A DNA stretch of 64,000 bases, from the NCBI RefSeq assembly GCF_042434095.1, contig NZ_JBHLUE010000008.1, positions 186,001-250,000 of the forward strand, written 5' to 3'. This document shows, piece by piece, positions 32,331-42,035 of the stretch. Numbering within the stretch: the first letter of the stretch is position 1; each line of letters opens with the position of its first letter. Position numbers and translations under genes: made by a program. This DNA is from KBS50 sp042434095. Its GTDB lineage: Bacteria; Actinomycetota; Actinomycetes; Mycobacteriales; Micromonosporaceae. Under the pieces are notes generated by a model that worked only from the letters and a program-made list of their open reading frames with translations, was not told where the DNA came from and ran no database searches.

Positions 32331-33662
32331 ATGCCGGAATCGTCACCCAGCACGGCGTCGGCCGGTACCGCCGCGCCGTGGTCCAACTGGGCCGGCAACC
32401 AGACCGCGACCGCCGCCGTGGTCAGGGCGGCCGGCGCCGACGAGGTCCAGGCGGCGGTACGCGCCGCCCGGGCCGACGGCCGGCGACTCAAGGTCGGCGG
32501 CAGCGGCCACTCGTTCACGGCCATCGCCCGCCCCGACGGTGACCGGCTGGAGCTGGTGGCCGAGCCGGCCCGGATCCGCGTCGACCGGGAACGGCGGCTG
32601 GTCACCGTGCCGGCGGCGCTGACCCTGCGCGAGCTCAACGAGCTGCTCGCCCGGCACGGCTTGGCGCTGCCCAACCTCGGCGACATCGACGCCCAGTCGG
32701 TGGCTGGGGCGCTGGCCACCGGCACGCACGGCACGGGCGCCGGGTACGGCTGCCTGTCCACCTTCGTTGACGCGCTCACCCTGGTCACCGGCGCCGGCGA
32801 GCTGATCACATGCTCCGCAACGGACAATGCGGACGTGTTCCCGGCCGCCCGCGTCGGCCTCGGCGCGCTCGGCGTGCTCGTGGAGGTGACGCTGCGCTGC
32901 GTCGACGCCTTCGTGCTACGGGCCGACGAGCGGCCCGCGGCGCTGGCCGACACGCTGGCCGGGCTGCCCGAGCTGATCGGCGGGAACGACCACGCCGAGT
33001 TCTACTGGTTCCCCTACACCGACCGGGTGCAGGTCAAGACCAACAACCGGGTCCCCGCCGACGACCATCCGCTGCCCCGGATGCGCGGCTGGCTGGACGA
33101 CGAGTTTCTGGCCAACACGGTCTTCGCCGGGGCGTGCCGGCTGGGCCGGCGGCTGCCGGGGCTGGCGCCGGCCATCAGCGCCGTGTCCGCGCGGGCGCTG
33201 GCGGCCCGCACCTACACCGGCCGGTCCGACCGGGTGTTCTGCACCCCGCGCCGGGTCCGTTTCGTGGAGATGGAGTACGGCCTGCCCCGGGCGGCCCTGC
33301 CGGAGGCGCTCGCGGCGCTGCGCCGCATCGTCGACGACCTCCCGTTCCGGGTGTTGTTTCCGGTGGAGGTGCGGTTCACCGCCCCGGACGACATCTGGCT
33401 GTCCCACGGGTACGGGCGCGAGTCGGCATACCTGGCCATCCACCAGTACGTGGGCGTGCCGTACGAGCCGTACTTCCGCGGTTTCGAGCGGATCGCCGCC
33501 AAGCTGGGCGGCCGGCCGCACTGGGGCAAGCTGCACTACCGGGATGCGGCGAGCCTGCGCCCGGCGTACCCGCGCTTCGACGACTTCCGGGCGGTCCGCG
33601 ACCGGCTCGACCCGGACCGGGTCTTCGGCAACGCCCACCTGGACCGGGTCCTCGGCGCCTGA
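32331..33662 (+). CDS. FAD-dependent aldonolactone oxidase (D-arabinono-1,4-lactone oxidase family)
   Basis: 443 residues. FAD-binding PCMH domain about residues 18-190: VGGSGHSFTAIA (the His is in the position that binds FAD covalently), LGDIDAQSVAGALATGTHGTG. The C-terminal ALO domain ends FPVEVRFTAPDDIWLSHGYGRESAYLAIHQY and HWGKLHYRD. It oxidises sugar lactones or polyols with oxygen. GGGAGGG precedes the ATG. Probably controlled by the divergent TetR. Confidence 0.88.
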   Translation: MPESSPSTASAGTAAPWSNWAGNQTATAAVVRAAGADEVQAAVRAARADGRRLKVGGSGHSFTAIARPDGDRLELVAEPARIRVDRERRLVTVPAALTLRELNELLARHGLALPNLGDIDAQSVAGALATGTHGTGAGYGCLSTFVDALTLVTGAGELITCSATDNADVFPAARVGLGALGVLVEVTLRCVDAFVLRADERPAALADTLAGLPELIGGNDHAEFYWFPYTDRVQVKTNNRVPADDHPLPRMRGWLDDEFLANTVFAGACRLGRRLPGLAPAISAVSARALAARTYTGRSDRVFCTPRRVRFVEMEYGLPRAALPEALAALRRIVDDLPFRVLFPVEVRFTAPDDIWLSHGYGRESAYLAIHQYVGVPYEPYFRGFERIAAKLGGRPHWGKLHYRDAASLRPAYPRFDDFRAVRDRLDPDRVFGNAHLDRVLGA

Positions 33663-33674
33663 ACGAGCCTCGCT

Positions 33675-33699
33675 CGGCCAGGTGCTCGGCACCTGGCCG
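33675..33699. terminator. Bidirectional hairpin between aldonolactone oxidase and topA
   Basis: Perfect 11-bp stem CGGCCAGGTGC / GCACCTGGCCG with a TCG loop, between convergent stop codons. No U-tract. Confidence 0.7.
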
Positions 33700-33702
33700 G
33701 CG

Positions 33703-36624
33703 TCACTCGGTGGGGCGGGCGGCCGCCTTCTTCGGGGCGGCCTTCTTGGCGGTGGTCGCCTTCTTGGCCGTCGTCTTCTTGGCCGCGGTCGCCTTCTTGG
33801 CGGTGGTCTTCTTCGCCGCACCGGCCGACTTCGCCGCCGTCGACGCGGCCGCGGTGGTCTTCTTGGCGGCCGCCTTCTTGGTGGCCTTCTTGCGCGGCGC
33901 CGGCCCCTTGGCCCGCTTCTCGGCCAGCATCTCGGACGCCTGCTCGACGGTCAGCGCCTCCGGCGTCTGGCCCCGGCGCAGCGACGCGTTGAACTCGCCG
34001 TCGGTGACGTACGGGCCGAACCGCCCGTCCTTGATCACCATGGGCTTCTCGGTGGCCGGATCCGGGCCCAGCTCGCGCAGCGGCGGCGCGGCCGCCCGGC
34101 GCTGCCGGGTCTTTGGCGCCGCGAGCAGCGCCAGCGCCTCGTCCAGCGAGACGGTGAACAGCTTCTCCTCGCCGTCCAGCGAGCGGAAGTCGTCGCCGCG
34201 CTTCACGTACGGGCCGTACCGGCCGTTCGCGGCCAGGATCTCGTTGCCGTCCGGGTCCTTGCCGACCAGCCGGGGCAGGGTGAGCAGGCGCAGCGCCTCG
34301 GCCAGGGTCAGCGTCTCCGGCGACTGGGTGCGCAGCAGCGAGGCGTTGCGCTCACCGGTCGAGACGTACGGGCCGAACCGGCCGGACTTGAGCAGGATCG
34401 GCTCGCCGGTCTCCGGGTGCTCGCCCAGCTTCCGCTCGCCGCCACCACCGAGGAACAGCTCGGCGACCTTCTCCGGGGTCAGCTCGTCCGGCGCCAGCCC
34501 CTCCGGGATGGTGACCCGGTCCTCGGCAGCGCCGCCGTCGCCCTCGCCCTCCCCGGACGGCGGGGTCGCCCCGGGCTCCCCGGCCTCCCCGCCCGGCGCG
34601 GCCGTGTCGGCCGGCGCGGTGGCGCCACCCGCCGCGGCCGGTCCGGTCGCCGGGATCCGCTGCAGGTACGGCCCGTACCGGCCGACCCGGACCACGACCT
34701 GCCGGCCCTCGTCGTCGGTGAACAGCGGGATGGAGTTCACGCTGCGGGCGTCGATCTCGCTCAGGTTCTCGGTGACCATCTTCTTGAGGCCGCCGGACTT
34801 CGCGATCTCGGCGTCGCCGACACCCGGCCGCGACTGGCCGAAGTAGAACGAGGTGAGGAAGTCGACCGCCGCGTGATCCCCGCCGGCGATCTCGTCCAGC
34901 TCGTTCTCCATGCTGGCCGTGAAGTTGTAGTCGATCAGCCGCGGGTAGTGCCGCTCCAGCAGGCCGACCACGGCGAACGCCAGGAACGACGGGATCATCG
35001 CCTGCCCACGCTTGCTCACGTACCCGCGGTCCTGGATCGTCTGCATGATCGAGGCGTACGTGGAGGGCCGGCCGATTCCCAGCTCCTCCAGCGCCTTGAC
35101 CAGCGACGCCTCCGTGTACCGGGAGGGCGGTTGGGTGTGGTGGCCCTGCGCGGCCAGCTCCTGCGCGGTCAGCGGCTGGTCCTTGGTCAGCGCCGGCAGC
35201 CGCCGCTCGGCGTCCTCGGCCTCGGCGTTCTCGTCGTCGCTGGACTCGACGTACGCGCGCAGGAAGCCCGGGTCGGTGATGGTCTTGCCGGTGGCCGCGA
35301 AGTCGGCCTCCTCGCCCGCCCCGGAGACCGCCCGGATCCGCACCGAGACGCTGGACCCGACCGCGTCGGTCATCTGCGAGGCGATGGTCCGCCGCCAGAT
35401 CAGCTCGTAGAGCTTGAACTCCTCGGCCGACAGCTCGTTGGCCACGTCGCCCGGGGTGCGAAAGTTGTCCCCCGCCGGCCGGATCGCCTCGTGCGCCTCC
35501 TGGGCGTTCTTCACCTTGCCGGTGTAGCGGCGCGGCTCCGGCGGCACGCTGCGGTCGCCGTACAGCTCGGCGATCTGCCGCCGGGCCGCCGCGATGGCCG
35601 TCTCGGAGAGGTTGACCGAGTCGGTCCGCATATAGGTGATGTAGCCGCTCTCGTACAGCCGCTGGGCCGTCCGCATCGTCTGCTGCGAGGACATCCGCAG
35701 CTTGCGGGACGCCTCCTGCTGGAGGGTGGAGGTGATGAACGGCGCGTAGGGGCGGCGCCGGTAGGGCTTCTCCTCCACGCGGGTGACCGTGAACGGCCGC
35801 CCGTCCAGCCGGGCCGCCAGGCCGCGCGCCCCGGCCTCGTCCAGGTGCGTCACGCCGGCGCCGGGCCGCACCCGGCCGGTGGTCGGCTCGAAGTCCTTGC
35901 CGGTGGCGATCCGGTCGCCGTTCAGCGCCACCAGCGTGGCCCCGAAGGTCCGCGGCCCCTCGCCGGCGTTCTGGACGGCGAGGGTGGCCAGCACGTCCCA
36001 ATATTCAGCGGTGCGGAACGCCATCCGCTGCCGCTCACGCTCCACCACGATCCGGGTGGCCACCGACTGGACGCGGCCAGCCGACAGGCCGCTGCGGACC
36101 TTGCGCCACAGCACCGGCGAGACCTCGTAGCCGTACAGCCGGTCCAGGATCCGCCGCGCCTCCTGCGCGTCCACCAGGTCGCGGTCGATCTCACGCGGGT
36201 TCGCCACGGCCGCCTGGATGGCCGGCCGGGTGATCTCGTGGAAGACCATCCGCCGGACCGGCACCTTGGGCTTGAGCGTCTCGACCAGGTGCCAGGCGAT
36301 GGCCTCGCCCTCGCGGTCCTCATCGGTGGCGAGGAAGACCTCGTCGACCTCCTTGACCAGGGACCGCAGCTTGGTGATCTGCTTGCGCCGGTCGGGCGAG
36401 ACGACATACAGGGCGGCGAAGCCGTTGTCCACGTCCACACCGAGCCGGGCCCACGGCTTGTCCTCGTAGCCCGACGGCACCTCCGCGGCGTTCCGTGGCA
36501 GGTCACGGACGTGCCCGAAACTGGCCTCGACGACGTACCCGGGACCGAGGTAGCCCGAGATCGTCTTGGCCTTCGCCGGTGACTCGACGATCACCAGACG
36601 GTTGCTCCTGGCATTGCTCGGCAC
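33703..36624 (-). CDS. topA: DNA topoisomerase I (type IA)
   Basis: 973 residues. TOPRIM domain from residue 8: RLVIVESPAKAKTISGYLGPGYVVEASFGHVRDLP, with acidic EDREGEAIAWHL. The catalytic Tyr is in GYITYMRTDSVNLS (about Tyr331). Several C-terminal repeat domains each carry a GRYGPY/GRFGPYV signature and replace zinc fingers. The last ~60 residues are a Lys/Ala tail (AKKATAAKK-type repeats), as in other actinobacterial TopA, that boosts DNA binding and processivity. GTG 36624 has GGGGAGA upstream. Relaxes negative supercoils. Confidence 0.96.
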   Translation of the reverse strand: MPSNARSNRLVIVESPAKAKTISGYLGPGYVVEASFGHVRDLPRNAAEVPSGYEDKPWARLGVDVDNGFAALYVVSPDRRKQITKLRSLVKEVDEVFLATDEDREGEAIAWHLVETLKPKVPVRRMVFHEITRPAIQAAVANPREIDRDLVDAQEARRILDRLYGYEVSPVLWRKVRSGLSAGRVQSVATRIVVERERQRMAFRTAEYWDVLATLAVQNAGEGPRTFGATLVALNGDRIATGKDFEPTTGRVRPGAGVTHLDEAGARGLAARLDGRPFTVTRVEEKPYRRRPYAPFITSTLQQEASRKLRMSSQQTMRTAQRLYESGYITYMRTDSVNLSETAIAAARRQIAELYGDRSVPPEPRRYTGKVKNAQEAHEAIRPAGDNFRTPGDVANELSAEEFKLYELIWRRTIASQMTDAVGSSVSVRIRAVSGAGEEADFAATGKTITDPGFLRAYVESSDDENAEAEDAERRLPALTKDQPLTAQELAAQGHHTQPPSRYTEASLVKALEELGIGRPSTYASIMQTIQDRGYVSKRGQAMIPSFLAFAVVGLLERHYPRLIDYNFTASMENELDEIAGGDHAAVDFLTSFYFGQSRPGVGDAEIAKSGGLKKMVTENLSEIDARSVNSIPLFTDDEGRQVVVRVGRYGPYLQRIPATGPAAAGGATAPADTAAPGGEAGEPGATPPSGEGEGDGGAAEDRVTIPEGLAPDELTPEKVAELFLGGGGERKLGEHPETGEPILLKSGRFGPYVSTGERNASLLRTQSPETLTLAEALRLLTLPRLVGKDPDGNEILAANGRYGPYVKRGDDFRSLDGEEKLFTVSLDEALALLAAPKTRQRRAAAPPLRELGPDPATEKPMVIKDGRFGPYVTDGEFNASLRRGQTPEALTVEQASEMLAEKRAKGPAPRKKATKKAAAKKTTAAASTAAKSAGAAKKTTAKKATAAKKTTAKKATTAKKAAPKKAAARPTE

Positions 36625-37080
36625 GTTTCTCCCCGACCTCGCTCATGGTGTGGTGCTGCCCGGTGGACCGCTCCGGTTGCTCGTCACGCCCGATGATCCG
36701 CCCGCCCGGACGCCCGTCGCCCGGCCCGGCTCGTCCCGTGCGCTGCGGGCAACTGAACGTCCAACGTAACGCGCCGGCCGACACATCGGTTGCTCGACCC
36801 GGCGCCGACGGCCCTGAGCAGCGATGTCACCGTACGCCCGCGGCACGTAGCGGAACGGTGCGCAACGGCGACACCGTACACCGCCGCCGCGTGCCGGCGT
36901 GGCCGACCGAGCGGATCACAGTGATTCACGCGCCGGGGAGATTGCCGACATCAAGCGCGGAAGCGACAATTCCTCCAGCGGGCGCGGCCCGTGCGGGCGG
37001 CCCGTGCGAACGGTCCGTGCGGGGCCCGGCGCTCGCGGCCCGTGCGGCGCCCGGCGCTCGCGGCCGGCGCCGGCGGCCGC
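36625..37080. other. Intergenic region upstream of topA
   Basis: 456 bp without a convincing gene on either strand. It must hold the topA promoter, but I could not place it. The stretch 36979-37075 contains a degenerate GCGGCCCGTGCG motif repeated about four times (36979, 36991, 37038 and variants), compositionally simple and possibly a slippage product. Confidence 0.5.
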
Positions 37081-37851
37081 TCAGGCGCCCTGCCCGGCCA
37101 CCGTGCCGGGCCAGCGCCCGGGTGGGGCCGCGGGTGGCCGCTCACCGACCAGCTCCGCCAGCCGCGCCGTCCCGCGCCGGCCCTCGATCCGGTACGCCGG
37201 CCCCGCCGCGCCGGCCGGGACGAGGTCTGCCGGAAGACCCACGGCGGCCAGCGCGCCGCCCACCAGCGGCCACCAGGCCGTGTCGGCGGCGCCCAGCCGC
37301 AGCACGAAGCCGTCGCCGTCCGGCTCGCCGGCCGCGGCCGTCCACAGCCGCAGCCGCGGCCCGTCCAGGTGGAACCCGGCCGGTGGCCGCTTGGTCCCGC
37401 CGGCCAGCCAGCCTCGGCCGAGGGCCGCCAGCCCCACCGTGTACGACGTCCGCACGCCGTACCGGTGATCCGCCCTCGACCAGCTCGCCACGAGCCCGCG
37501 CCGGTCCAGCTCGGCCATCAGCACGTGCACCCGCCAGGGGTCGTCGACCAGCACCGAGACCCGCACCGTGCCGCCCATCCGGTCCAGCTGGCCCGGCCCG
37601 GCCAGCAGGCCGGCCAGGTCGGCGATCGACGGCTCGACCGCGGCCACCCCGAACAGCGAGGGTTGCGGGACCGAGCCGGCCGCGCCGGCCGGCGTACGGC
37701 TCGGCCCGGACGCGCCCGCCGTACGGCTCGGCGCGGACGCGCCCCGGCGGCCGGGCGCCCCGGCCTGCCCCTGCGCGGCCGTGCCGGCCGGCGGCGGGTC
37801 GACCGTGAACAGCGCCGGCTCGGCCGGGTCGGAGGGCGGGGTCAGCGGCAC
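37081..37851 (-). CDS. Hypothetical protein, Ala/Gly/Pro-rich
   Basis: 256 residues from GTG 37851. The first ~70 residues are a low-complexity linker (SRTAGASGPSRTPAGAAGS). The rest looks globular: VEPSIADLAGLLAGPGQLDRMGGTVRVSVLVDDPWRVHVLMAELDRRGL ... VRTSYTVGLAALGRGWLAGG. No domain recognised; I recall such a gene beside topA in other Micromonosporaceae. Overlaps the upstream lipoprotein gene by 10 bp, so the two are co-translated. Confidence 0.7.
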   Translation of the reverse strand: MPLTPPSDPAEPALFTVDPPPAGTAAQGQAGAPGRRGASAPSRTAGASGPSRTPAGAAGSVPQPSLFGVAAVEPSIADLAGLLAGPGQLDRMGGTVRVSVLVDDPWRVHVLMAELDRRGLVASWSRADHRYGVRTSYTVGLAALGRGWLAGGTKRPPAGFHLDGPRLRLWTAAAGEPDGDGFVLRLGAADTAWWPLVGGALAAVGLPADLVPAGAAGPAYRIEGRRGTARLAELVGERPPAAPPGRWPGTVAGQGA

Positions 37852-38381
37852 TCCGGAACCTCGTTGAAGGCCCGTTCCAGCTCGGTGGAGTTGAGCTTCG
37901 TGGTGTCCACCGAGCTGGCCTTGTATTCGGCGGTGAGCCGCTCGACGGTCTGCTGCACCCCGTCATAGAAGGTGCTCGACTGGTCCGTCCGCAGCCCCTC
38001 GATCGAGGCGCGGGCCCGGCCGTACGCGTCGCGCACCGCGGAGAGCGAGTTGAGGAAGCCGTGCGAGACGCTCGCACCCTGCTCGGCGTCCGGTACGCCG
38101 GCGTCCGCGATCTTCTTGCGGGCCGTCTCGGTGGCCTGCTCGGCACCGCCCATGAGCCGCACCAGGTTCTCCTTCGCCTGCGCGGGGGTCGTTCTCGCCG
38201 TCATCTCCTGCTGGGAGACGCTCGTCAGCTTGTTGATCTCGGCCCGCCACGGCGTCAGGGCCTGGCAGACGGTGGCCGCCCAGGCCTGCGGGCTGGGACC
38301 GGAACCGCACGCCCCGAGCAGCAGGGCAACCGGCAGGAGCACCGCCAGCAGCCGGACGGTGATCGCGCGGGGCGTACGCAT
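37842..38381 (-). CDS. Putative lipoprotein
   Basis: 179 residues. The signal peptide RLLAVLLPVALLLGAC ends in the lipobox LLGAC, so it is lipid-anchored on the outer face of the membrane. The mature part is helical with regular heptads (AQAKENLVRLMGGAEQATETARKKIADAG), and a C-terminal Cys could pair with the Cys at TVCQAL. Function unknown. Repeat copy 3 sits 20 bp upstream of the start. Confidence 0.78.
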   Translation of the reverse strand: MRTPRAITVRLLAVLLPVALLLGACGSGPSPQAWAATVCQALTPWRAEINKLTSVSQQEMTARTTPAQAKENLVRLMGGAEQATETARKKIADAGVPDAEQGASVSHGFLNSLSAVRDAYGRARASIEGLRTDQSSTFYDGVQQTVERLTAEYKASSVDTTKLNSTELERAFNEVPECR

Positions 38382-38400
38382 GCGTTGCAGCGTACAGCCG

Positions 38401-38452
38401 AAAGGAAGGGCCCCTGGTTATCGTTTTTTCGATAACAAGGGGCCCTTCCTTT
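38401..38452. repeat. 52-bp dispersed repeat, copy 3: near-perfect inverted repeat
   Basis: Left arm AAAGGAAGGGCCCCTG then GTTATCG, TTTTTT loop, CGATAAC then AAGGGGCCCTTCCTTT. The 23-bp arms pair with a single mismatch, unlike the other copies, so this one forms one long hairpin. It lies 4 bp after the hppA stop, in terminator position. The poly-T loop is notable. Confidence 0.82.
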
Positions 38453-38456
38453 CAAC

Positions 38457-40826
38457 TCAGGCCGTCACCGGCTCCGACTCGCGGTCGGTGCCGCCGGCGG
38501 AGGCGCCGCCGTCGCCGGCGTCCGCGTCGGACATGGCGATTGGCTTGCGCTTGCTCCACACCACCGCCAGCACGATGATCAGCGCGGCGATCACGGCCAC
38601 GGCCACCCGCAGCGGCGTGTTCTTGTCGTTGCCCACGCTCCACGCCACGACCGCCGGGGCGATCAGCAGCGAGACCAGGTTCATCACCTTGATCAGCGGG
38701 TTGATGGCCGGGCCCGCGGTGTCCTTGAACGGGTCACCGACGGTGTCGCCGATGACCGTGGCCGCGTGCGCGTCCGAGCCCTTGCCGCCGTACGCGCCGT
38801 CCTCGACCAGCTTCTTGGCGTTGTCCCAGGCGCCACCCGAGTTGGCCAGGAAGACCGCCATCAGGGTGCCGGTGCCGATCGCGCCGGCCAGGTAGGACGC
38901 GAGCGCGCCCGGGCCGAGGCCGAAGCCCACCGCGATCGGGGCCATGATGGCCAGCAGGCCGGGGGTCATCAGCTCGCGCTGCGCGTCCCGGGTGCAGATG
39001 TCGACCACCTTGCCGTACTCCGGCCGCTGGCTGCCGTCCATGATCCCGGGCAGGGTCCGGAACTGGCGACGGACCTCCATCACCACGGCGCCGGCGGACC
39101 GGGAGACCGCGTTGATGGCCAGGCCGGAGAAGAGGAAGACCACCGCCGCGCCGACGATCAGGCCCACCAGGTTGCGCGGGTTGGCCACGTTCAGCGCGTC
39201 CATGATCATCCCGCCCACCCGCTCCGGCGAGATGCCGGCGTCGGCGTACGAGGTGCCCAGCGTGTCGGTGTACGAGCCGAACAGCGCGGTGGCGGCCAGC
39301 ACCGCCGTGGCGATCGCGATGCCCTTGGTGATCGCCTTGGTGGTGTTGCCGACGGCGTCCAGCTCGGTGAGCGTACGGGCGCCCGCCTCGTCGATCTCGC
39401 CGGACATCTCCGCCACGCCCTGGGCGTTGTCGGAGATCGGGCCGAAGGTGTCCATCGCGACGATCACGCCGACCGTGGTGAGCAGGCCGGTTCCGGCCAG
39501 CGCCACGGCGAACAGCGACAGCGTGATCGAGCTGCCGCCCAGCAGGAACGCGCCGAAGACGCCGGCGCCGATCAGCAGCGCCGAGTAGACGGCCGACTCG
39601 AGGCCGATGCTGATGCCCGAGAGGATCACGGTGGCCGGGCCGGTCAGCGAGGTCTTGCCGATGTCCTGCACCGGGCGCCGGTTGGTCTCGGTGAAGTACC
39701 CGGTGAGCGCCTGGATGGCGGCGGCCAGCACGATGCCGATCACCACGGCGCCGATGGCCACCAGCCGCGGGTCGCGGTCGGACTGCACGGTGGCCCCGGC
39801 GAAGCCGGCGAAGCTGTCCGGCAGGTACGCCCAGCTGGCGATGGCCACCAGCACGGCGGAGATCAGCGCGGAGAGGTAGAACGCCCGGTTGATGGCCGTG
39901 AGGCCGGACCGGTCGCTGGCCCGCAGCCGGGTGATGAAGACACCGATGATCGCGATGATCACGCCGATGCCGGAGACGATCAGCGGGAAGACCAGGCCCT
40001 CCTCGCCGAACGCCGCCCGGCCCAGGATGAGCGCGGCCACCAGGGTCACGGCGTACGACTCGAACAGGTCGGCGGCCATGCCGGCGCAGTCACCCACGTT
40101 GTCCCCGACGTTGTCGGCGATGGTGGCGGCGTTGCGCGGGTCGTCCTCGGGGATGCCCTGCTCCACCTTGCCGACCAGGTCGGCGCCCACGTCCGCGGCC
40201 TTGGTGAAGATGCCCCCGCCGACCCGCATGAACATGGCCAGCAGGGCGGCGCCGAAGCCGAAGCCCTCCAGCACCGTCGGCGCGTCACCCTTGAAGATCA
40301 CGACGACCAGAGCGGCGCCGAACAGGCCCAGCCCCACGGTGAGGAAGCCGACCACGCCGCCGGTGCGGAACGCCACCTTCATGGCGGCCTCCCGGCCACC
40401 GGTCGCCTCCCGGGCCGCGGCCGCCACCCGCAGGTTGGCCCGGGTGGCCAGCGCCATGCCGAGACCGCCGATGGTGGCGCTGAACACCGCGCCCACCACG
40501 AAGAAAATGGAGCGGCCGATCTTCACCCCGAGCTCGCTGCCGGCGGTGTCGTGCACCGGCAGCAGGAAGAGCAGCACGAAGGCGATCACGACGAAGATCG
40601 CGAGCGTTCTGAACTGGCGCAGCAGGTAGGCCGAGGCGCCCTCCTGGACCGCCCCGGAAATCTCCTGCATCCGCGTGGTTCCCGTACCGGCCGCCAGGAC
40701 CGCCCTGGAGAGGGCGGCGGCGAAGCCGAGCGCCACCAGCGCGATGACCGCGGCGATGATGGCGTACGACAAATTGGCGCCGGTGAGGGACAAGCCGCCG
40801 CTCTCGGCGACCAAGGTCCCGGACAT
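38457..40826 (-). CDS. hppA: Membrane proton-translocating pyrophosphatase, K+-independent type
   Basis: 789 residues, about 16 TM helices. Catalytic motif DVGADLVGKVE (about residue 208) with the surrounding acidic ligands (DDPRNAATIADNVGDNVGDCAGM). At the selectivity site the sequence is GNTTKAITKG: Lys in this position marks the K+-independent subfamily. It hydrolyses pyrophosphate and pumps protons outward. AGGAGGACATAG precedes the ATG. A TAGAGT -10-like box near 40950 predicts a leader of about 120 nt. Confidence 0.95.
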   Translation of the reverse strand: MSGTLVAESGGLSLTGANLSYAIIAAVIALVALGFAAALSRAVLAAGTGTTRMQEISGAVQEGASAYLLRQFRTLAIFVVIAFVLLFLLPVHDTAGSELGVKIGRSIFFVVGAVFSATIGGLGMALATRANLRVAAAAREATGGREAAMKVAFRTGGVVGFLTVGLGLFGAALVVVIFKGDAPTVLEGFGFGAALLAMFMRVGGGIFTKAADVGADLVGKVEQGIPEDDPRNAATIADNVGDNVGDCAGMAADLFESYAVTLVAALILGRAAFGEEGLVFPLIVSGIGVIIAIIGVFITRLRASDRSGLTAINRAFYLSALISAVLVAIASWAYLPDSFAGFAGATVQSDRDPRLVAIGAVVIGIVLAAAIQALTGYFTETNRRPVQDIGKTSLTGPATVILSGISIGLESAVYSALLIGAGVFGAFLLGGSSITLSLFAVALAGTGLLTTVGVIVAMDTFGPISDNAQGVAEMSGEIDEAGARTLTELDAVGNTTKAITKGIAIATAVLAATALFGSYTDTLGTSYADAGISPERVGGMIMDALNVANPRNLVGLIVGAAVVFLFSGLAINAVSRSAGAVVMEVRRQFRTLPGIMDGSQRPEYGKVVDICTRDAQRELMTPGLLAIMAPIAVGFGLGPGALASYLAGAIGTGTLMAVFLANSGGAWDNAKKLVEDGAYGGKGSDAHAATVIGDTVGDPFKDTAGPAINPLIKVMNLVSLLIAPAVVAWSVGNDKNTPLRVAVAVIAALIIVLAVVWSKRKPIAMSDADAGDGGASAGGTDRESEPVTA

Positions 40827-40997
40827 CTATGTCCTCCTGTACCGAACAGTCGCGCCGGACCGCGGACGAACCAGCCCGGCGACATTACGCAGGGAGCAAC
40901 GACCCGTTCCCGCGCACGCGGGACCAGGGCATTTGCTGATCACCCGGGTACTCTAGTCGGCGGCCGTGTTCGAGGTCACACCGAGGGTCGCCCCCGC

Positions 40998-41019
40998 CAC
41001 GATGATCTTCATCATTGTG
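40998..41019. promoter_or_regulatory. Inverted repeat between the anti-sigma gene and hppA
   Basis: CACGATGAT-CTTC-ATCATTGTG, 9-bp arms with one mismatch, 46 bp downstream of the anti-sigma stop and upstream of hppA. Could be a terminator hairpin (tetraloop) or an operator; nothing decides. It is AT-richer than its surroundings. Confidence 0.4.
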
Positions 41020-41064
41020 CTAGCCAGGCCGGTTCGTTAGGGTCTTTCGCTTCGTCGCCCCGCG

Positions 41065-41505
41065 TCAGGGTTTGCGGGCGATGGGCCAGACCATCCGGAC
41101 CTCGGTGCCGATGCCCTCGTCCACCGGGCGCACCTGAAGGTCCTCGACGAAGCCGGCGAGCAGCGCGAAGCCCACGCCCGTGGTGAGGGCCTCGTCGGTC
41201 AACGACTCGTCGGCCAGCTCGTCGGGCGGCAGCGCCGCCAGACCGAGGCCGGCCTCGATCGGCGCCCGGTCGATGACCCGGACCGTGTAACTGCCCTGGT
41301 CGGCCATCTCCATGAGCACCAGGTCGGCGAGCTCGTACTGGCGGTGCAGCGCCACTGCCCGAGTGCACGCCTCACCGATCGCCAGCCGCACCTCGTCCAG
41401 CAACTCCTCCGCCACCCCGGCCCGGCGGGCCACGGCCACCCCGACGAGGCGGGCCGTGCGGACGTGTACCGGTGCGGGCGAAAAAGAGAGGCGGACCGTG
41501 GACAT
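41065..41505 (-). CDS. Anti-sigma factor kinase-like protein (HATPase_c type), partner of BldG
   Basis: 146 residues. GHKL/HATPase_c fold: RLAIGEACTRAVALH is the N-box, but the ATP/Mg-binding Asn (EAxxNAV) is Arg here; the G-box region reads GVGFALLAGFVEDLQVRP. The changed N-box suggests weak or no ATP use. ATG 41505 overlaps the stop of the STAS gene (TGATG), the standard partner-switching pair. By position (next to hppA and the helicase) it corresponds to the gene beside bldG in Streptomyces. Confidence 0.8.
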   Translation of the reverse strand: MSTVRLSFSPAPVHVRTARLVGVAVARRAGVAEELLDEVRLAIGEACTRAVALHRQYELADLVLMEMADQGSYTVRVIDRAPIEAGLGLAALPPDELADESLTDEALTTGVGFALLAGFVEDLQVRPVDEGIGTEVRMVWPIARKP

Positions 41506-41861
41506 CACGCCTCGGGACCGGAGGCGTCGGCGGCGATCGCCGCATCCACGGTCGGGTGCAGCGGGAACACCTGGTCCAGCGCCGTGATCCGGAAGATCTT
41601 GAGCAGCGGCTCCTTGTCGCACACCAGACCAAACGAGCCACGCACCGCGCGCAGCCGCTTGAGCGCGCCCACCAGCACGCCCAGGCCGGTGGAATCGAGG
41701 AAGTCCACCCGGCCGAGATCGACGACCACCTTCCGGGCGCCGCCGTCGACCAGCTCGATGAGCCGTTCACGCAGCCGCGGCGCGGTGTAGACGTCGACCT
41801 CGCCACCGACCTCCAGCACCGTGTGGTCGGCGACGGTGCGGGTCGCCAGCGAAAGCTCCAT
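41505..41861 (-). CDS. bldG: Anti-anti-sigma factor, STAS domain (BldG-like)
   Basis: 118 residues, one STAS domain: LATRTVADHTVLEVGGEVDVYTAPRLRERL and VVVDLGRVDFLDSTGLGVLVGALKRL, with Ser57 in DSTG as the phosphorylated switch residue. It sequesters anti-sigma factors when unphosphorylated. GGAGGAGG precedes ATG 41861. The symbol rests on family plus synteny (helicase and hppA neighbours). In Streptomyces BldG controls development and antibiotic production. Confidence 0.8.
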   Translation of the reverse strand: MELSLATRTVADHTVLEVGGEVDVYTAPRLRERLIELVDGGARKVVVDLGRVDFLDSTGLGVLVGALKRLRAVRGSFGLVCDKEPLLKIFRITALDQVFPLHPTVDAAIAADASGPEA

Positions 41862-42035
41862 CTGTCCTCCTCCGGACGTTACCGCTGCCCAGGATCCTGC
41901 CCGCCGCCTCCGGCGACACGCACTGGGCATCTAACCACCGCGCCCGGCCGATGCGCACCGGCCATGGCTGGAGCACCCCCATTACCCAGCACCCGGTTGT
42001 TCCATGACACCGGAACGGGTGCGAGAGTGCAGGGT

